From a virus, in the IMG/VR virus record IMGVR_UViG_3300032011_001483, positions 1 to 20,362 of that record: a stretch of 20,362 bases of DNA; one strand, 5' to 3'. The notes beneath the pieces are model-generated. The model did not search any database. It saw only the letters and a program-made list of their open reading frames with translations, and had not been told where the DNA came from. Shown piece after piece: positions 6,548 through 14,037 of the stretch; position 1 is the stretch's first letter; each line of letters starts with the position of its first letter. The translations under genes and the position numbers were made by a program.

Positions 6548-6998
6548 CATTTAGAATGTTTAAAAATTTGAGAAATGTCCTTTTATTCTTCGACATCGCT
6601 TTAATAACTTGAAGTCTCTGTTGAGGTTTTTGTTTCTCTAAATTTTTAGAGATGTTTTGAGCATCCTTTTTTGATATTTTAATTTTGCTCTTATCATCTA
6701 GTTTTATTTCGCCACCGCTACTTAAATCGGCCGCTCCTTTTATCTGAACAAATACATTACGATCTGCTTTGCCTTGTTCTCCTTTGTTACCCTTATTGTT
6801 AAAGAATTCTATCGCAGCTCTAGTAATCAATTCATCTTTAGCATCTTTGTATTTACCACCCAATTTGAGTGCTAACTTATCAATCATGCCGAGTAATTCT
6901 TTTTCTGTTTTAGCTTTTTGAACTAAAGCATACAATAAGTTATTACCTGCTTGTGTCGGCATCCCCATATCAGGAGCTTTTCTACCTTCATCAATCAT
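6543..6998 (-). CDS. Uncharacterised basic protein
   Basis: 151 residues, rich in Lys, no membrane segment. N-terminal helices (NNLLYALVQKAKTEKELLGMI, then KLALKLGGKYKDAKDELITR) lead to a linker and a Lys-rich C-terminus (KISKKDAQNISKNLEKQKPQ...). I do not recognise a family. Its ATG overlaps the stop of the large upstream gene (TAATG), so it is probably translationally coupled to it and works with it or at the same stage. The late promoter of the next gene overlaps its 3' end. Confidence 0.7.
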   Translation of the reverse strand: MIDEGRKAPDMGMPTQAGNNLLYALVQKAKTEKELLGMIDKLALKLGGKYKDAKDELITRAAIEFFNNKGNKGEQGKADRNVFVQIKGAADLSSGGEIKLDDKSKIKISKKDAQNISKNLEKQKPQQRLQVIKAMSKNKRTFLKFLNILNV

Positions 6999-7615
6999 TA
7001 GTAACTATTCTTGATATAACCAAGTTTTTTCATTTTCTCACGAAAATTAGTTCTTCTACCGTCAACTTTCATCTTTGAAGGATTTTCTTCACCTTCTTTA
7101 ACACCCAGTCTTTTCATCACAACTTTAATTTGTGAATTGACTGCTGGTAATTTGTCTGACTTAGGTCCTTCTTTGGCAATGATTCTCGCTTTCATCAATA
7201 GTAGATCAGAATACTCTGTATATTTACCTTCTTCTACTGATTCTTTCTTTTCACCTTTACCACTCCAATTCTTATCAACATAGTTATAAAATTCTTTTTC
7301 TTTATCACCTTCTAACTCAGCTGGTGAACTAACACCGTACTTTTTGAGTGCTGATGCAAAGAACTTTTGATAAGCTGTTTTCTCGTCTTCTGATAATGCA
7401 TTATAGAATTCATTGTTAAATGATTCATTAGCTAATCTTAACATATCTCTAACTTTAGGATCATCAGATAATCCTTTCTTTAATTTTTCTATAGCTTTGA
7501 CTGCACCTGTCATATTACCACCGACATATCTTTTGTCGAAAGCAATCCCACCAGCTTGTCTAACTAATTTTTTAGGAAATTTTGCTTCAGATATAATCTG
7601 ACTAAATGATTTCAT
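6998..7615 (-). other. Probable internal in-frame start giving a 205-aa product
   Basis: Inside the 902-codon frame, GCAGGAGAAAAC ATG places a strong AGGAG Shine-Dalgarno (7625-7621) five bases before an ATG at 7615. The product would begin MKSFSQIISEAKFPKKLVRQ, which looks exactly like a protein N-terminus of the capsid-targeting kind, with I-S-E as the protease tripeptide. It then continues through the SALKKYGVSSPAEL module. Either a separate protein is made from this site, or a formerly separate gene has fused with the upstream one. The same bases encode AGENM in the long frame, so coincidence cannot be excluded. Confidence 0.5.
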
Positions 7616-9706
7616 GTTTTCTCCTGCATACTTAAATGTAAATGACTTACCAGTGTGTTTATCTTTAAGATTGTAAGTATTCTCACACATTTTTAGAACA
7701 GGTCCTATGGCTTTCATACCATCAGGTTTTACAAATTCTACATCTAATTCTTCTTCTAATGCTGTATCAATATCTTGCCATGAATAGTTGATCGGTTCTA
7801 GATTATCTTCTGTAACTGATTCTAAAGCTAAGATAATTCTTTGAGTTTCTCTATCTTCAAAAATATCATCAAGTTCTGTTTTATTGTATGTTAAAAATCC
7901 AGCTTTACCTAATGTTTTTTCTAGTTGTTCTAACTGTAATTCTTGTTCTGTAATCATACCGAATGAATCACATGCTTCTAGTAAGTCTTGATTAGTAGCA
8001 TGTCTTATACCGAATCCTTCTGTATCAATACCAACTGCTTTAGGATAAGCTTGAGATTTTAATTTAAATGGTGATCTCTGAGCATTTTCAAAATCTGATT
8101 GTAACTGTTCTGTTTGAGACTTACCTAATCTTTTTTGTCTGTCTCTAAATGTCTCTTTACCTTTTAAAGAACTAAGATTTCTTTCTCTCTCTTTTCTTCT
8201 TCTTTCTTTTTCAGCAGGTGAGTTAGCTTTGTCTTGAGATCGTTTCATGTTCGCTACATTCTTAGCTCTTTCAGCGTCTCTCATTTTCTTTCTTCTGAGT
8301 TCGTCTTTTTCGCTTGGTGTTAATTCAGATTGAGGTTTTTTCTCTAACTCTGTCTTATCTTCATTCTTCATTGCTTTACCAATTGCTTTTCTTCTTTTGT
8401 GAAGATACTTATCAGAAGAATCTACATCACCATCATTATCGATATCATCATCAGCTTTACCAACAGGATCTAATCTGTCTTCAAACTTAACAAACTTACC
8501 TCTAGGTTTTTTAAAGTTGCCTGGTTTTTTCTTTTGTAATCCTGGTGTCACTCCTTCATCTAACCATTCAGCAGGTACACTTATAATTTTGTAATTTTTA
8601 ATAGTCATCCACTCATCTAAATGTGTAACTAGAATATCTCTCATGTCCATACCCTTGTTCATTTCGATCTTACGACCTTTGAATGTTGCAAAAGCATATA
8701 CATTTCTACCAGGACCTTTACCATATTTTGATCTAGCTTCTTCTTCATTCTTAAGTAGAAGTTCTAAGAGATACATATCATCACTAAATGAATCGTCACC
8801 AAATAGAGGATCAACACCTCTAGCATATTTCTTAACTTGTGCTGGACTGTTAGCTATCTTCTTAGTTTTTAAAAATTCTTGATTGAGTCTATTTAATTTT
8901 GCTCTTGAGTCTGGTATAGCCCATGTACCTTCTTCTAGTCCAACACTTTCTTTAACATACTTCTTTAAATCTCTTACTTGTATGTTTAAAGTTTTGTTTT
9001 TTGGGTGTTCAATATGTGGTATTCCACTTATCATCTTTACTGTTAATTCTTGACCTTTACCAATAACTGATCCTCTGTATCTCAATGGTTTACTTAATAC
9101 TATTTTCTGGCCATCTTTGAATTCATTGACTGATTCTTTTCTTGGTCCTTTCTTCTGACCGTAATATGACTTTAAGAAGTCTTTAGCTGTTGACAAAGGC
9201 ATTTTGTAATCTCTAGCTAATTCTTTAGCTGTAGCACCTTGTTGAATGTCTATAAGCATGTCACTCATAGCACCTTCACTCATGATTGATTCTTTAACTT
9301 CGTTGTATGGGAATCCTTTTAATGGGTCTTTATCAAACTCATGAGATGCTTTTAATCCCATAAATTTATGAGCTAGATCAACAAGAGTATCAATGTTAGC
9401 TTTTTCCATTTTCTTTTTGTTAGTGTCATTTACTTTACTGTAAACTTTTTTAAGTAATGATGCAGTGAACATATCAATCATTACACCACTGACTTTTTTA
9501 GCACCCTTAGTGTCAACGATCTTTTCGATCTCTGGCATTAGATTCTTTTCAGATATTGTTTGTTCTACAACAACAGATTTATCTTTTGTATATCCCATCT
9601 TCTTCGCTTGTTGTTGATAGCGAGTTTCTGCAGGTTGTTTTTTTGTGACTTCTTCGATAGCTTTTCTTAAGTCTTTGAAGTCTGTTACTGTTGTTGTGCC
9701 TTTCAT
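6998..9706 (-). CDS. Large mosaic virion-associated protein with EF-hand-like loop
   Basis: 902 residues, hydrophilic and highly charged, with no catalytic domain recognised. It reads as modules joined by KESV/EEG-type linkers (for example around 138-145, 190-194, 252-260, 629-633, and another near the C-terminus). Modules include MSDMLIDIQQGATAKELARD (about 147-166, helix-turn-helix-like), an acidic loop DIDNDGDVDSSD (421-432) matching an EF-hand/dockerin calcium loop, a long basic helix (about 470-530), and an AYQKFFASALKKYGVSSPAE module near the C-terminus. Several of these recur in cyanophage and pelagiphage proteins as I remember them. At residue 698 an internal MKSFSQIISE peptide follows an AGGAG site. 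The first ATG (9706) follows GGATAATATT. Probably a head or prohead component; possibly processed. Confidence 0.8.
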   Translation of the reverse strand: MKGTTTVTDFKDLRKAIEEVTKKQPAETRYQQQAKKMGYTKDKSVVVEQTISEKNLMPEIEKIVDTKGAKKVSGVMIDMFTASLLKKVYSKVNDTNKKKMEKANIDTLVDLAHKFMGLKASHEFDKDPLKGFPYNEVKESIMSEGAMSDMLIDIQQGATAKELARDYKMPLSTAKDFLKSYYGQKKGPRKESVNEFKDGQKIVLSKPLRYRGSVIGKGQELTVKMISGIPHIEHPKNKTLNIQVRDLKKYVKESVGLEEGTWAIPDSRAKLNRLNQEFLKTKKIANSPAQVKKYARGVDPLFGDDSFSDDMYLLELLLKNEEEARSKYGKGPGRNVYAFATFKGRKIEMNKGMDMRDILVTHLDEWMTIKNYKIISVPAEWLDEGVTPGLQKKKPGNFKKPRGKFVKFEDRLDPVGKADDDIDNDGDVDSSDKYLHKRRKAIGKAMKNEDKTELEKKPQSELTPSEKDELRRKKMRDAERAKNVANMKRSQDKANSPAEKERRRKERERNLSSLKGKETFRDRQKRLGKSQTEQLQSDFENAQRSPFKLKSQAYPKAVGIDTEGFGIRHATNQDLLEACDSFGMITEQELQLEQLEKTLGKAGFLTYNKTELDDIFEDRETQRIILALESVTEDNLEPINYSWQDIDTALEEELDVEFVKPDGMKAIGPVLKMCENTYNLKDKHTGKSFTFKYAGENMKSFSQIISEAKFPKKLVRQAGGIAFDKRYVGGNMTGAVKAIEKLKKGLSDDPKVRDMLRLANESFNNEFYNALSEDEKTAYQKFFASALKKYGVSSPAELEGDKEKEFYNYVDKNWSGKGEKKESVEEGKYTEYSDLLLMKARIIAKEGPKSDKLPAVNSQIKVVMKRLGVKEGEENPSKMKVDGRRTNFREKMKKLGYIKNSY

Positions 9707-9710
9707 AATA

Positions 9711-9983
9711 TTATCCGTATACTGCTACTGATACAGCTTCTACATTAGCGTTAGCTGCAAATAGTTGATCTGTTGGGTCTTTACGAATAAACGCTTCTTG
9801 TTGTCCGTCTAATGTAAATGTGCCGATATCTGTACCATCAGCTTGTTCTAATGTTACTAGATATTCTGTTCCAACAGCTGCTGTATTAAATAATCTTACT
9901 GTAGTCGCTAGACTTACATTAGATGCTGCTCCAGTATTTGTACCTAAATTAGCTTCAGTACTTAATGGTTTAAAAACTGTCAT
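9711..9983 (-). CDS. Small virion structural protein
   Basis: 90 residues, beta-rich and Ala/Thr-rich with no charged patches: MTVFKPLSTEANLGTNTGAA, VSLATTVRLFNTA, TEYLVTLEQADGTDIGTFTL, EAFIRKDPTDQLFAANANVE, ending VSVAVYG. This composition and the KxPTD motif resemble short virion proteins that recur, sometimes in several copies, in T4-like marine phages. A late-promoter-like CATAAATAC and a CGGAG ribosome binding site precede the ATG at 9983. The stop is 4 bases from the start of the large mosaic gene. A decoration or neck/tail minor protein is plausible. Confidence 0.75.
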   Translation of the reverse strand: MTVFKPLSTEANLGTNTGAASNVSLATTVRLFNTAAVGTEYLVTLEQADGTDIGTFTLDGQQEAFIRKDPTDQLFAANANVEAVSVAVYG

Positions 9984-10008
9984 TTTGAATATTCTCCGTT
10001 AATGTAAT

Positions 10009-10017
10009 GTATTTATG
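10009..10017 (-). promoter_or_regulatory. Late-promoter-like CATAAATAC
   Basis: Minus-strand CATAAATAC (10017-10009) differs from the T4 late consensus by one base. The predicted start is near 10003, about 20 bases before the ATG at 9983, with CGGAG in between. It lies in the 47-base gap after the upstream gene, the right place for a late promoter of a structural gene. Confidence 0.5.
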
Positions 10018-10030
10018 TATTTAATAATCT

Positions 10031-10420
10031 CTAAGATGTGACCCCACCGTCATGATCTCTGTTGTTTTCTAATAATTCAGATCGTATCCGTATTACATCT
10101 GAATCTTGCATATAAGCTTCTCTCCAGTCTTCCATTAAAGAATAATAGTCTGTATATTCTTGTCCTGATAATGGTAGTTGCTTGTTTGTTTGTTTATTAA
10201 CTGGTATTAGATATTGGTGTCTTTTTGATTCTAATTTATTTGATTTATCCCAATCTATTCTTTGAATTGTTTCTGTAGGTTCAGCGTCTGTTGGGAATTC
10301 TTTTACAAGAACATCATACATACTGACTGGTTCTTTGTAAATTTCAAGATCAATGTCTATAGCTATTGTCACACCATCAGCGTTTCTTATTATAGTTTCT
10401 TTTTCTCTTAATCTTAACAT
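10031..10420 (-). CDS. Uncharacterised protein, between probable virion genes
   Basis: 129 residues. The N-terminal half is beta-like (ETIIRNADGVTIAIDIDLEIY) and the C-terminal half is helical and acidic (EYTDYYSLMEDWREAYMQDS...). No known domain recognised. It starts one base after the stop of the 264-residue gene and is followed by the late-promoter-like gap. The context (next to possible tail or head proteins) would allow a chaperone or minor structural role, but there is no direct evidence. Confidence 0.68.
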   Translation of the reverse strand: MLRLREKETIIRNADGVTIAIDIDLEIYKEPVSMYDVLVKEFPTDAEPTETIQRIDWDKSNKLESKRHQYLIPVNKQTNKQLPLSGQEYTDYYSLMEDWREAYMQDSDVIRIRSELLENNRDHDGGVTS

Positions 10421-10421
10421 T

Positions 10422-11216
10422 TTAACAATCTTCTTGAGACCCTCCTGTGTATCTTCCTTTCATAGCAACAGGAAATCTAAATACTCTTGGTACATGATTT
10501 GGATGTGAAACAGTAAAATCAACATTAAACCCGAGTAACACCGTTTGTTGATTTTGACTTTCAGATTGGCCAAGCATCCTAAACTCAAAACCTATTTTAG
10601 TATTTGATGAGACTAAATTACTACTCGTACTACCTGTTGATATGGCTGAACTTGCGAATGTTGTAAGACCAGTTTGTAAGTAGGCTGATGTGTAATTTAC
10701 AGATACGGTTGTAGATGTATTTGAAGCTATCCCAGCTAATCTAGCACATTCTGTATCACTCGTAAATGTACTACTCTCTTTTCTATGAGTAGAATTTAAT
10801 GAAAAATTTCCTCGCATCACCTTCCAAACAAGATCATTACCACTTCTCTGACAATATATCCCTACTGATTGTCTGATAGGTACAAAACAAGCATTTTGTT
10901 GAACTGTTTGTTCACTATTGGCTGTTTCATCATGTTGACCAAATGCAGAAGCTGTATTACTAAATAGTATTGGATTAGCTTTAGTATACCCACCAAAGTC
11001 ACCCATATTTGGGGTAGCTGTATTCATATTAGCAGCTACAGAGGTATCATCTGTTGTTAATGTAATTGTATCTGTTAGTGTAAATGTTTGTCTACTACTA
11101 CCCGGATCAAGAACAATCATTCGATCACCTAAATCATTAAGACTTATGTTACTCGTAGAAATACCTAACTCTGTAGCTATTCCGCTCATTGTTATGTTAG
11201 ATGTTGGTATTGCCAT
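10422..11216 (-). CDS. Possible virion/tail-fibre-type protein
   Basis: 264 residues, Ser/Thr/Asn-rich and beta-type, no membrane span. The start MAIPTSNITMSGIATELGIS, followed by NISLNDLGDRM, resembles the N-terminal attachment segments of some phage fibre-type proteins. The rest contains many Thr/Ser-rich strands (SSTFTSDTECARLAGIASNT, VSVNYTSAYLQTGLTTF) and four to five cysteines or more, including one as the last residue. The ATG at 11216 follows AAGAGGT and directly abuts the stop of the P-loop kinase gene. A receptor-binding or decoration function is inferred from composition and neighbours only. Confidence 0.65.
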   Translation of the reverse strand: MAIPTSNITMSGIATELGISTSNISLNDLGDRMIVLDPGSSRQTFTLTDTITLTTDDTSVAANMNTATPNMGDFGGYTKANPILFSNTASAFGQHDETANSEQTVQQNACFVPIRQSVGIYCQRSGNDLVWKVMRGNFSLNSTHRKESSTFTSDTECARLAGIASNTSTTVSVNYTSAYLQTGLTTFASSAISTGSTSSNLVSSNTKIGFEFRMLGQSESQNQQTVLLGFNVDFTVSHPNHVPRVFRFPVAMKGRYTGGSQEDC

Positions 11217-12284
11217 TTATTGACCTCTTATTTTTCCTATTCTTTCTCGTTCAGCTTTCTTAGCACCCGGTAATAATTTTTTTGTGAGTTTAGCTATGGC
11301 AGCCTTTTTCTTATCTAGTTTTTTACCTAGTTGTATTTTTTGAGATATTGTTAATTGACTTAATGGTATACCACCTGATAATTTCATAGCTACTTTATTT
11401 CGAGCTATCATACCTGCTTTCTTCAACATATCATCAGGTCCTTTCATTCTCATAGCTTTTTTCTTTGCTGATCTAGCTCTTTTCTTGGCTGTTCTTTTAG
11501 CTACACGACCTCTTGCAAGTCTTTGTTGCATGTTTAATGCTTCTTGCATTTCTATAAATTCTTTAAATTTATCCATTGTAATATTATTTATGTCTTCTCT
11601 AACAGACGAATCCATACCTCTTTTAACAGCTGCTATCCATTCTAATGCGTTATTGTTATGTTTTCTTGCCCATACTGTTAACTTACCAGCTAAACTTTTA
11701 TCTATCGGACCACCATTGTTTTCTACTTCATGAAAATTTCTTTTACCATGTTTCTTTAAATAACCTTTGACAACTTGTGCTTTTTGATGTGATTTTTCTA
11801 CTATTCTCGGTGGTACTGTTCTAGCTCTCTCATTGTTTCTTTGTAATGCTACTTCTAAATCTGTTTGAATAAATAATGCTTTAACATCATACCCAGCTTG
11901 TTCTAACAGTCTATACATTTTAAATGTTTTACCTTGATCACCAGATGTTGAATCAACTATGATACCCATTCTAGCATCAATCAATGATTTAAATCTTTTA
12001 TCTGTTAACCCTTTAGCTGCTACTCTAGCAGCTTCTCTATCTTCTGTTTCATTCTCTGGCATCTTTAATGAAAGACCTTTTCTTTTCATCAACATCTCAA
12101 AAAAACTATCTGAGTTAACAACGATAAGACCTAAACTTTTAAGACCTAGTTGTTTAGCAACATAAGATTTACCACTACCAGGACCACCTGCTAGAATAAT
12201 TGCTTTAAATATACCTGGATCATTGACACCTTCATCTAAGTCAAGTACTAAGTCTTCTTCTTTGTAATTAAGAATCGATTCCAT
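11217..12284 (-). CDS. P-loop kinase (zeta-toxin/PNK-like) fused to basic virion-type tail
   Basis: 355 residues in two parts. Residues about 25-200 are a P-loop kinase: Walker A GGPGSGKS (33-40), VVNSDSFFEML, GIIVDSTSGDQGKTF, and the lid-like ALQRNNERARTVPPRIVEKS, a pattern shared by zeta-toxin and polynucleotide-kinase-like enzymes; substrate unknown. The tail begins with a capsid-targeting-like MDKFKEFIEMQEALN (from residue 237) and is extremely basic (RGRVAKRTAKKRARSAKKKA..., ending KKAERERIGKIRGQ), like basic domains of marine T4-like virion proteins, suggesting DNA binding. A late-promoter-like CATAAATA lies just upstream of that internal ATG. The main ATG (12284) has AGAGGAAAT and overlaps the upstream gene by 17 bases. 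Confidence 0.82.
   Translation of the reverse strand: MESILNYKEEDLVLDLDEGVNDPGIFKAIILAGGPGSGKSYVAKQLGLKSLGLIVVNSDSFFEMLMKRKGLSLKMPENETEDREAARVAAKGLTDKRFKSLIDARMGIIVDSTSGDQGKTFKMYRLLEQAGYDVKALFIQTDLEVALQRNNERARTVPPRIVEKSHQKAQVVKGYLKKHGKRNFHEVENNGGPIDKSLAGKLTVWARKHNNNALEWIAAVKRGMDSSVREDINNITMDKFKEFIEMQEALNMQQRLARGRVAKRTAKKRARSAKKKAMRMKGPDDMLKKAGMIARNKVAMKLSGGIPLSQLTISQKIQLGKKLDKKKAAIAKLTKKLLPGAKKAERERIGKIRGQ
11574..11592 (-). promoter_or_regulatory. Possible internal late promoter and internal start
   Basis: Within the kinase-fusion gene, minus-strand CATAAATA (11592-11585) is followed nine bases on by an ATG (11576) that begins MDKFKEFIEMQEALNMQQRL. The predicted transcription start (near 11578) is two bases before this ATG. 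A 119-residue, very basic product would result (11217-11576). There is no Shine-Dalgarno. The arrangement resembles that at 18055-18069, but AT-rich coding DNA makes chance matches likely. Confidence 0.3.
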
Positions 12285-13425
12285 ATTTCCTCTTTGCCAT
12301 GTTCATAGCTGTTGCATGCATGATTGAATCAGCTTTGTCACCATGTTTTCTTACAAAGTCTGCTCTTTCTTTTTTTAATTCTTTGTACATTTTTTCTTTG
12401 TATAGTAAAACTTCTTTCGGTAAATCTTCGGCTTCTTTTATCTTTTTAACATATTTGACTACAGATTGTCCTGGTGTATGTTTCTGAGCGTATTCTCTAC
12501 CTGCGTCTGTACCCCATTCGTGTTGTTGAGGATTATATATTTCATACATGAAGTCTGGAAAGTCTTCACGAATACCCATACCTTTCTGTACAGCTTTGTA
12601 TAATTGTTTACCTAGTTTATACCCACGAGGTAGTGAATCAACGAATGTTTTTTCATCACCTACAGAAACTAATTGTCTCATTTTAGAAGCTGACATCCCA
12701 TCTATACCTTTTGAGTCAGGATCTCTTTCACCTGCAGAGATAACTTTAATTGTTTTGAATTTATAATACCCATGTCTAGCTTTGACACCATTATATTTAT
12801 TTAGTAGATTATTAAATTCTTTAATTCTGTCTGAACCAACAACCATTTGTATGTGTTCATAACCTTGATCATGTAAATTTGTCACTACATCAAATACAGT
12901 TTTAGCATCAGTTCTCTGAACATCAATACCACTAGGTAACATTGGGTTCATAAATTGTCTGATCTGTTTATTAGTTAATGGATTCTTTTTCTTATCTGTA
13001 GTATGTGAAGTAAATATCTGTACATCATGACCTCTAGATACTGACTTCATCTTAGCTGCTAACTTCATGTGTCCAACAGTCGGTGGATTGAATCTTCCAA
13101 ATGTGAATGTCACACCTTTGTCTTTAGCTTCTGTTATCTCTTTAAATGTCTTCTCAACTTCTTCGAATCTAAACTTTAACATTTTTTCTATTGTCTTATC
13201 TTTTTGTTTAGTATAATAAGATAGTTCACCAGCAAGTGCTAGTTTGTCACCTCGGTTTAATTTTTGAAACCAATTCATAAATGTAAGATACCCTTTGTTA
13301 CCTTGAGTCATTGCATCTTTAGCTAACTTAGCTAGTCCTTTATCGAACTTGCCAACATCTTTAGCCATATTTTTAAAGCCTTTGACAGCTAAATTTAAAA
13401 AATTGTCTTGATCTTTTGTGTTCAT
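12268..13425 (-). CDS. Nicotinamide-nucleotide adenylyltransferase-like protein with extra N-terminal domain
   Basis: 385 residues. From about residue 105 comes a cytidylyltransferase-like nucleotidyltransferase domain: FTFGRFNPPTVGH (G110-H119, with the HxGH-type PxxGH motif), then QMVVGSDRIKEFNN and GMSASKMRQLV (the ISTxxxR-type motif), as in NMN/nicotinate-nucleotide adenylyltransferases. These join NMN and ATP to make NAD. Residues 1-90 are an added helical domain; between the two lies EKTFKEITEAKDKG, which looks like the capsid-targeting-like N-terminus expected directly before such a domain. This suggests a fusion. The C-terminal region ends KADSIMHATAMNMAKRKYG, a motif seen in other marine phage proteins. 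The substrate is inferred from motifs. It overlaps the kinase gene by 17 bases and the cupin-like gene by 4. Confidence 0.82.
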   Translation of the reverse strand: MNTKDQDNFLNLAVKGFKNMAKDVGKFDKGLAKLAKDAMTQGNKGYLTFMNWFQKLNRGDKLALAGELSYYTKQKDKTIEKMLKFRFEEVEKTFKEITEAKDKGVTFTFGRFNPPTVGHMKLAAKMKSVSRGHDVQIFTSHTTDKKKNPLTNKQIRQFMNPMLPSGIDVQRTDAKTVFDVVTNLHDQGYEHIQMVVGSDRIKEFNNLLNKYNGVKARHGYYKFKTIKVISAGERDPDSKGIDGMSASKMRQLVSVGDEKTFVDSLPRGYKLGKQLYKAVQKGMGIREDFPDFMYEIYNPQQHEWGTDAGREYAQKHTPGQSVVKYVKKIKEAEDLPKEVLLYKEKMYKELKKERADFVRKHGDKADSIMHATAMNMAKRKYGIDS

Positions 13426-13691
13426 ATTTTTTCTATCCGTAAGACTAATTTTGTCTTACCTTTTATTATTCTATGATACATATCTCTAGGTATCTCGAAT
13501 ATTCTGTCTTTCATCAATTCTATCGGTAAACTACCATTGAATTGAAACTGCCATCCTTCTCCTTCTAATACTGTAACTTTTCTGTCTTCTGAATCTCTAT
13601 GCCAAACTAAATCATCACTATTTACACTAGAATAGAATGTTCTGAGTTCACCATCGTCTTCGTATGGTTTACCAGAAATAATTTCCACCAC
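13422..13691 (-). CDS. Cupin-like small protein
   Basis: 89 residues, a single small beta-barrel by pattern: ELRTFYSSVNSDDLVWHRDS, then EDRKVTVLEGEGWQFQFNG and RIFEIPRDMYHRIIKG. The WHRDxEDRxVxVLEGxGW arrangement recurs in T4-like marine phages as a cupin-fold protein. His residues at WHRD and MYHRI could bind metal. Function unknown. No ATG is available at the start: GTG codons stand in tandem at 13691 and 13688, close behind AAAGG, so the exact start is uncertain. It overlaps the upstream gene by 23 bases and the downstream one by 4. Confidence 0.75.
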   Translation of the reverse strand: MVEIISGKPYEDDGELRTFYSSVNSDDLVWHRDSEDRKVTVLEGEGWQFQFNGSLPIELMKDRIFEIPRDMYHRIIKGKTKLVLRIEKI

Positions 13692-14037
13692 CTTTTAATC
13701 CTAGAGAGTCAGCGTATGACGGTAATCTACAACTCCAATATCTAGCTGATAATTTATCATTAGCTGTATCACAATTATGTCTATCAGCAAATGCTTTTCT
13801 AGCTTTTGGGTCTGTTAATTTAACTGATAAATTAGCACCACCGTCTTTAGCTCCAAATGAAACTTTCTTTACTTTGTCGCCGTCTTTAACATAGACATAA
13901 AACTTCTTCGATCCACCTTTCTTAGGTTTACCGATTGGCTTGTCTGGTTCTTCTGTTACTTCAACCATTGGTCTTTCTAATGGTACATGCTTACCTTCGT
14001 AAAGACCATAGTCAATATGTTCTAAAAATGTTTTCAT
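13669..14037 (-). CDS. Conserved phage protein with RHNCD...ARYWSC motif and capsid-targeting-like start
   Basis: 122 residues. The start MKTFLEHIDYGLYEGKHVPL resembles a capsid-targeting sequence, with L-Y-E before G as a possible gp21-type cleavage point. After a Pro/Lys linker comes KKFYVYVKDGDKVKKVSFGA and then FADRHNCDTANDKLSARYWS, continuing CRLPSYADSLG. The RHNCD...ARYWSCR pattern is a conserved family in marine T4-like phages (often called structural); the two cysteines may pair or bind metal. The ATG at 14037 overlaps the upstream gene by 4 bases. No enzyme signature is seen. Probably a virion or internal head protein. Confidence 0.75.
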   Translation of the reverse strand: MKTFLEHIDYGLYEGKHVPLERPMVEVTEEPDKPIGKPKKGGSKKFYVYVKDGDKVKKVSFGAKDGGANLSVKLTDPKARKAFADRHNCDTANDKLSARYWSCRLPSYADSLGLKGGGNYFW

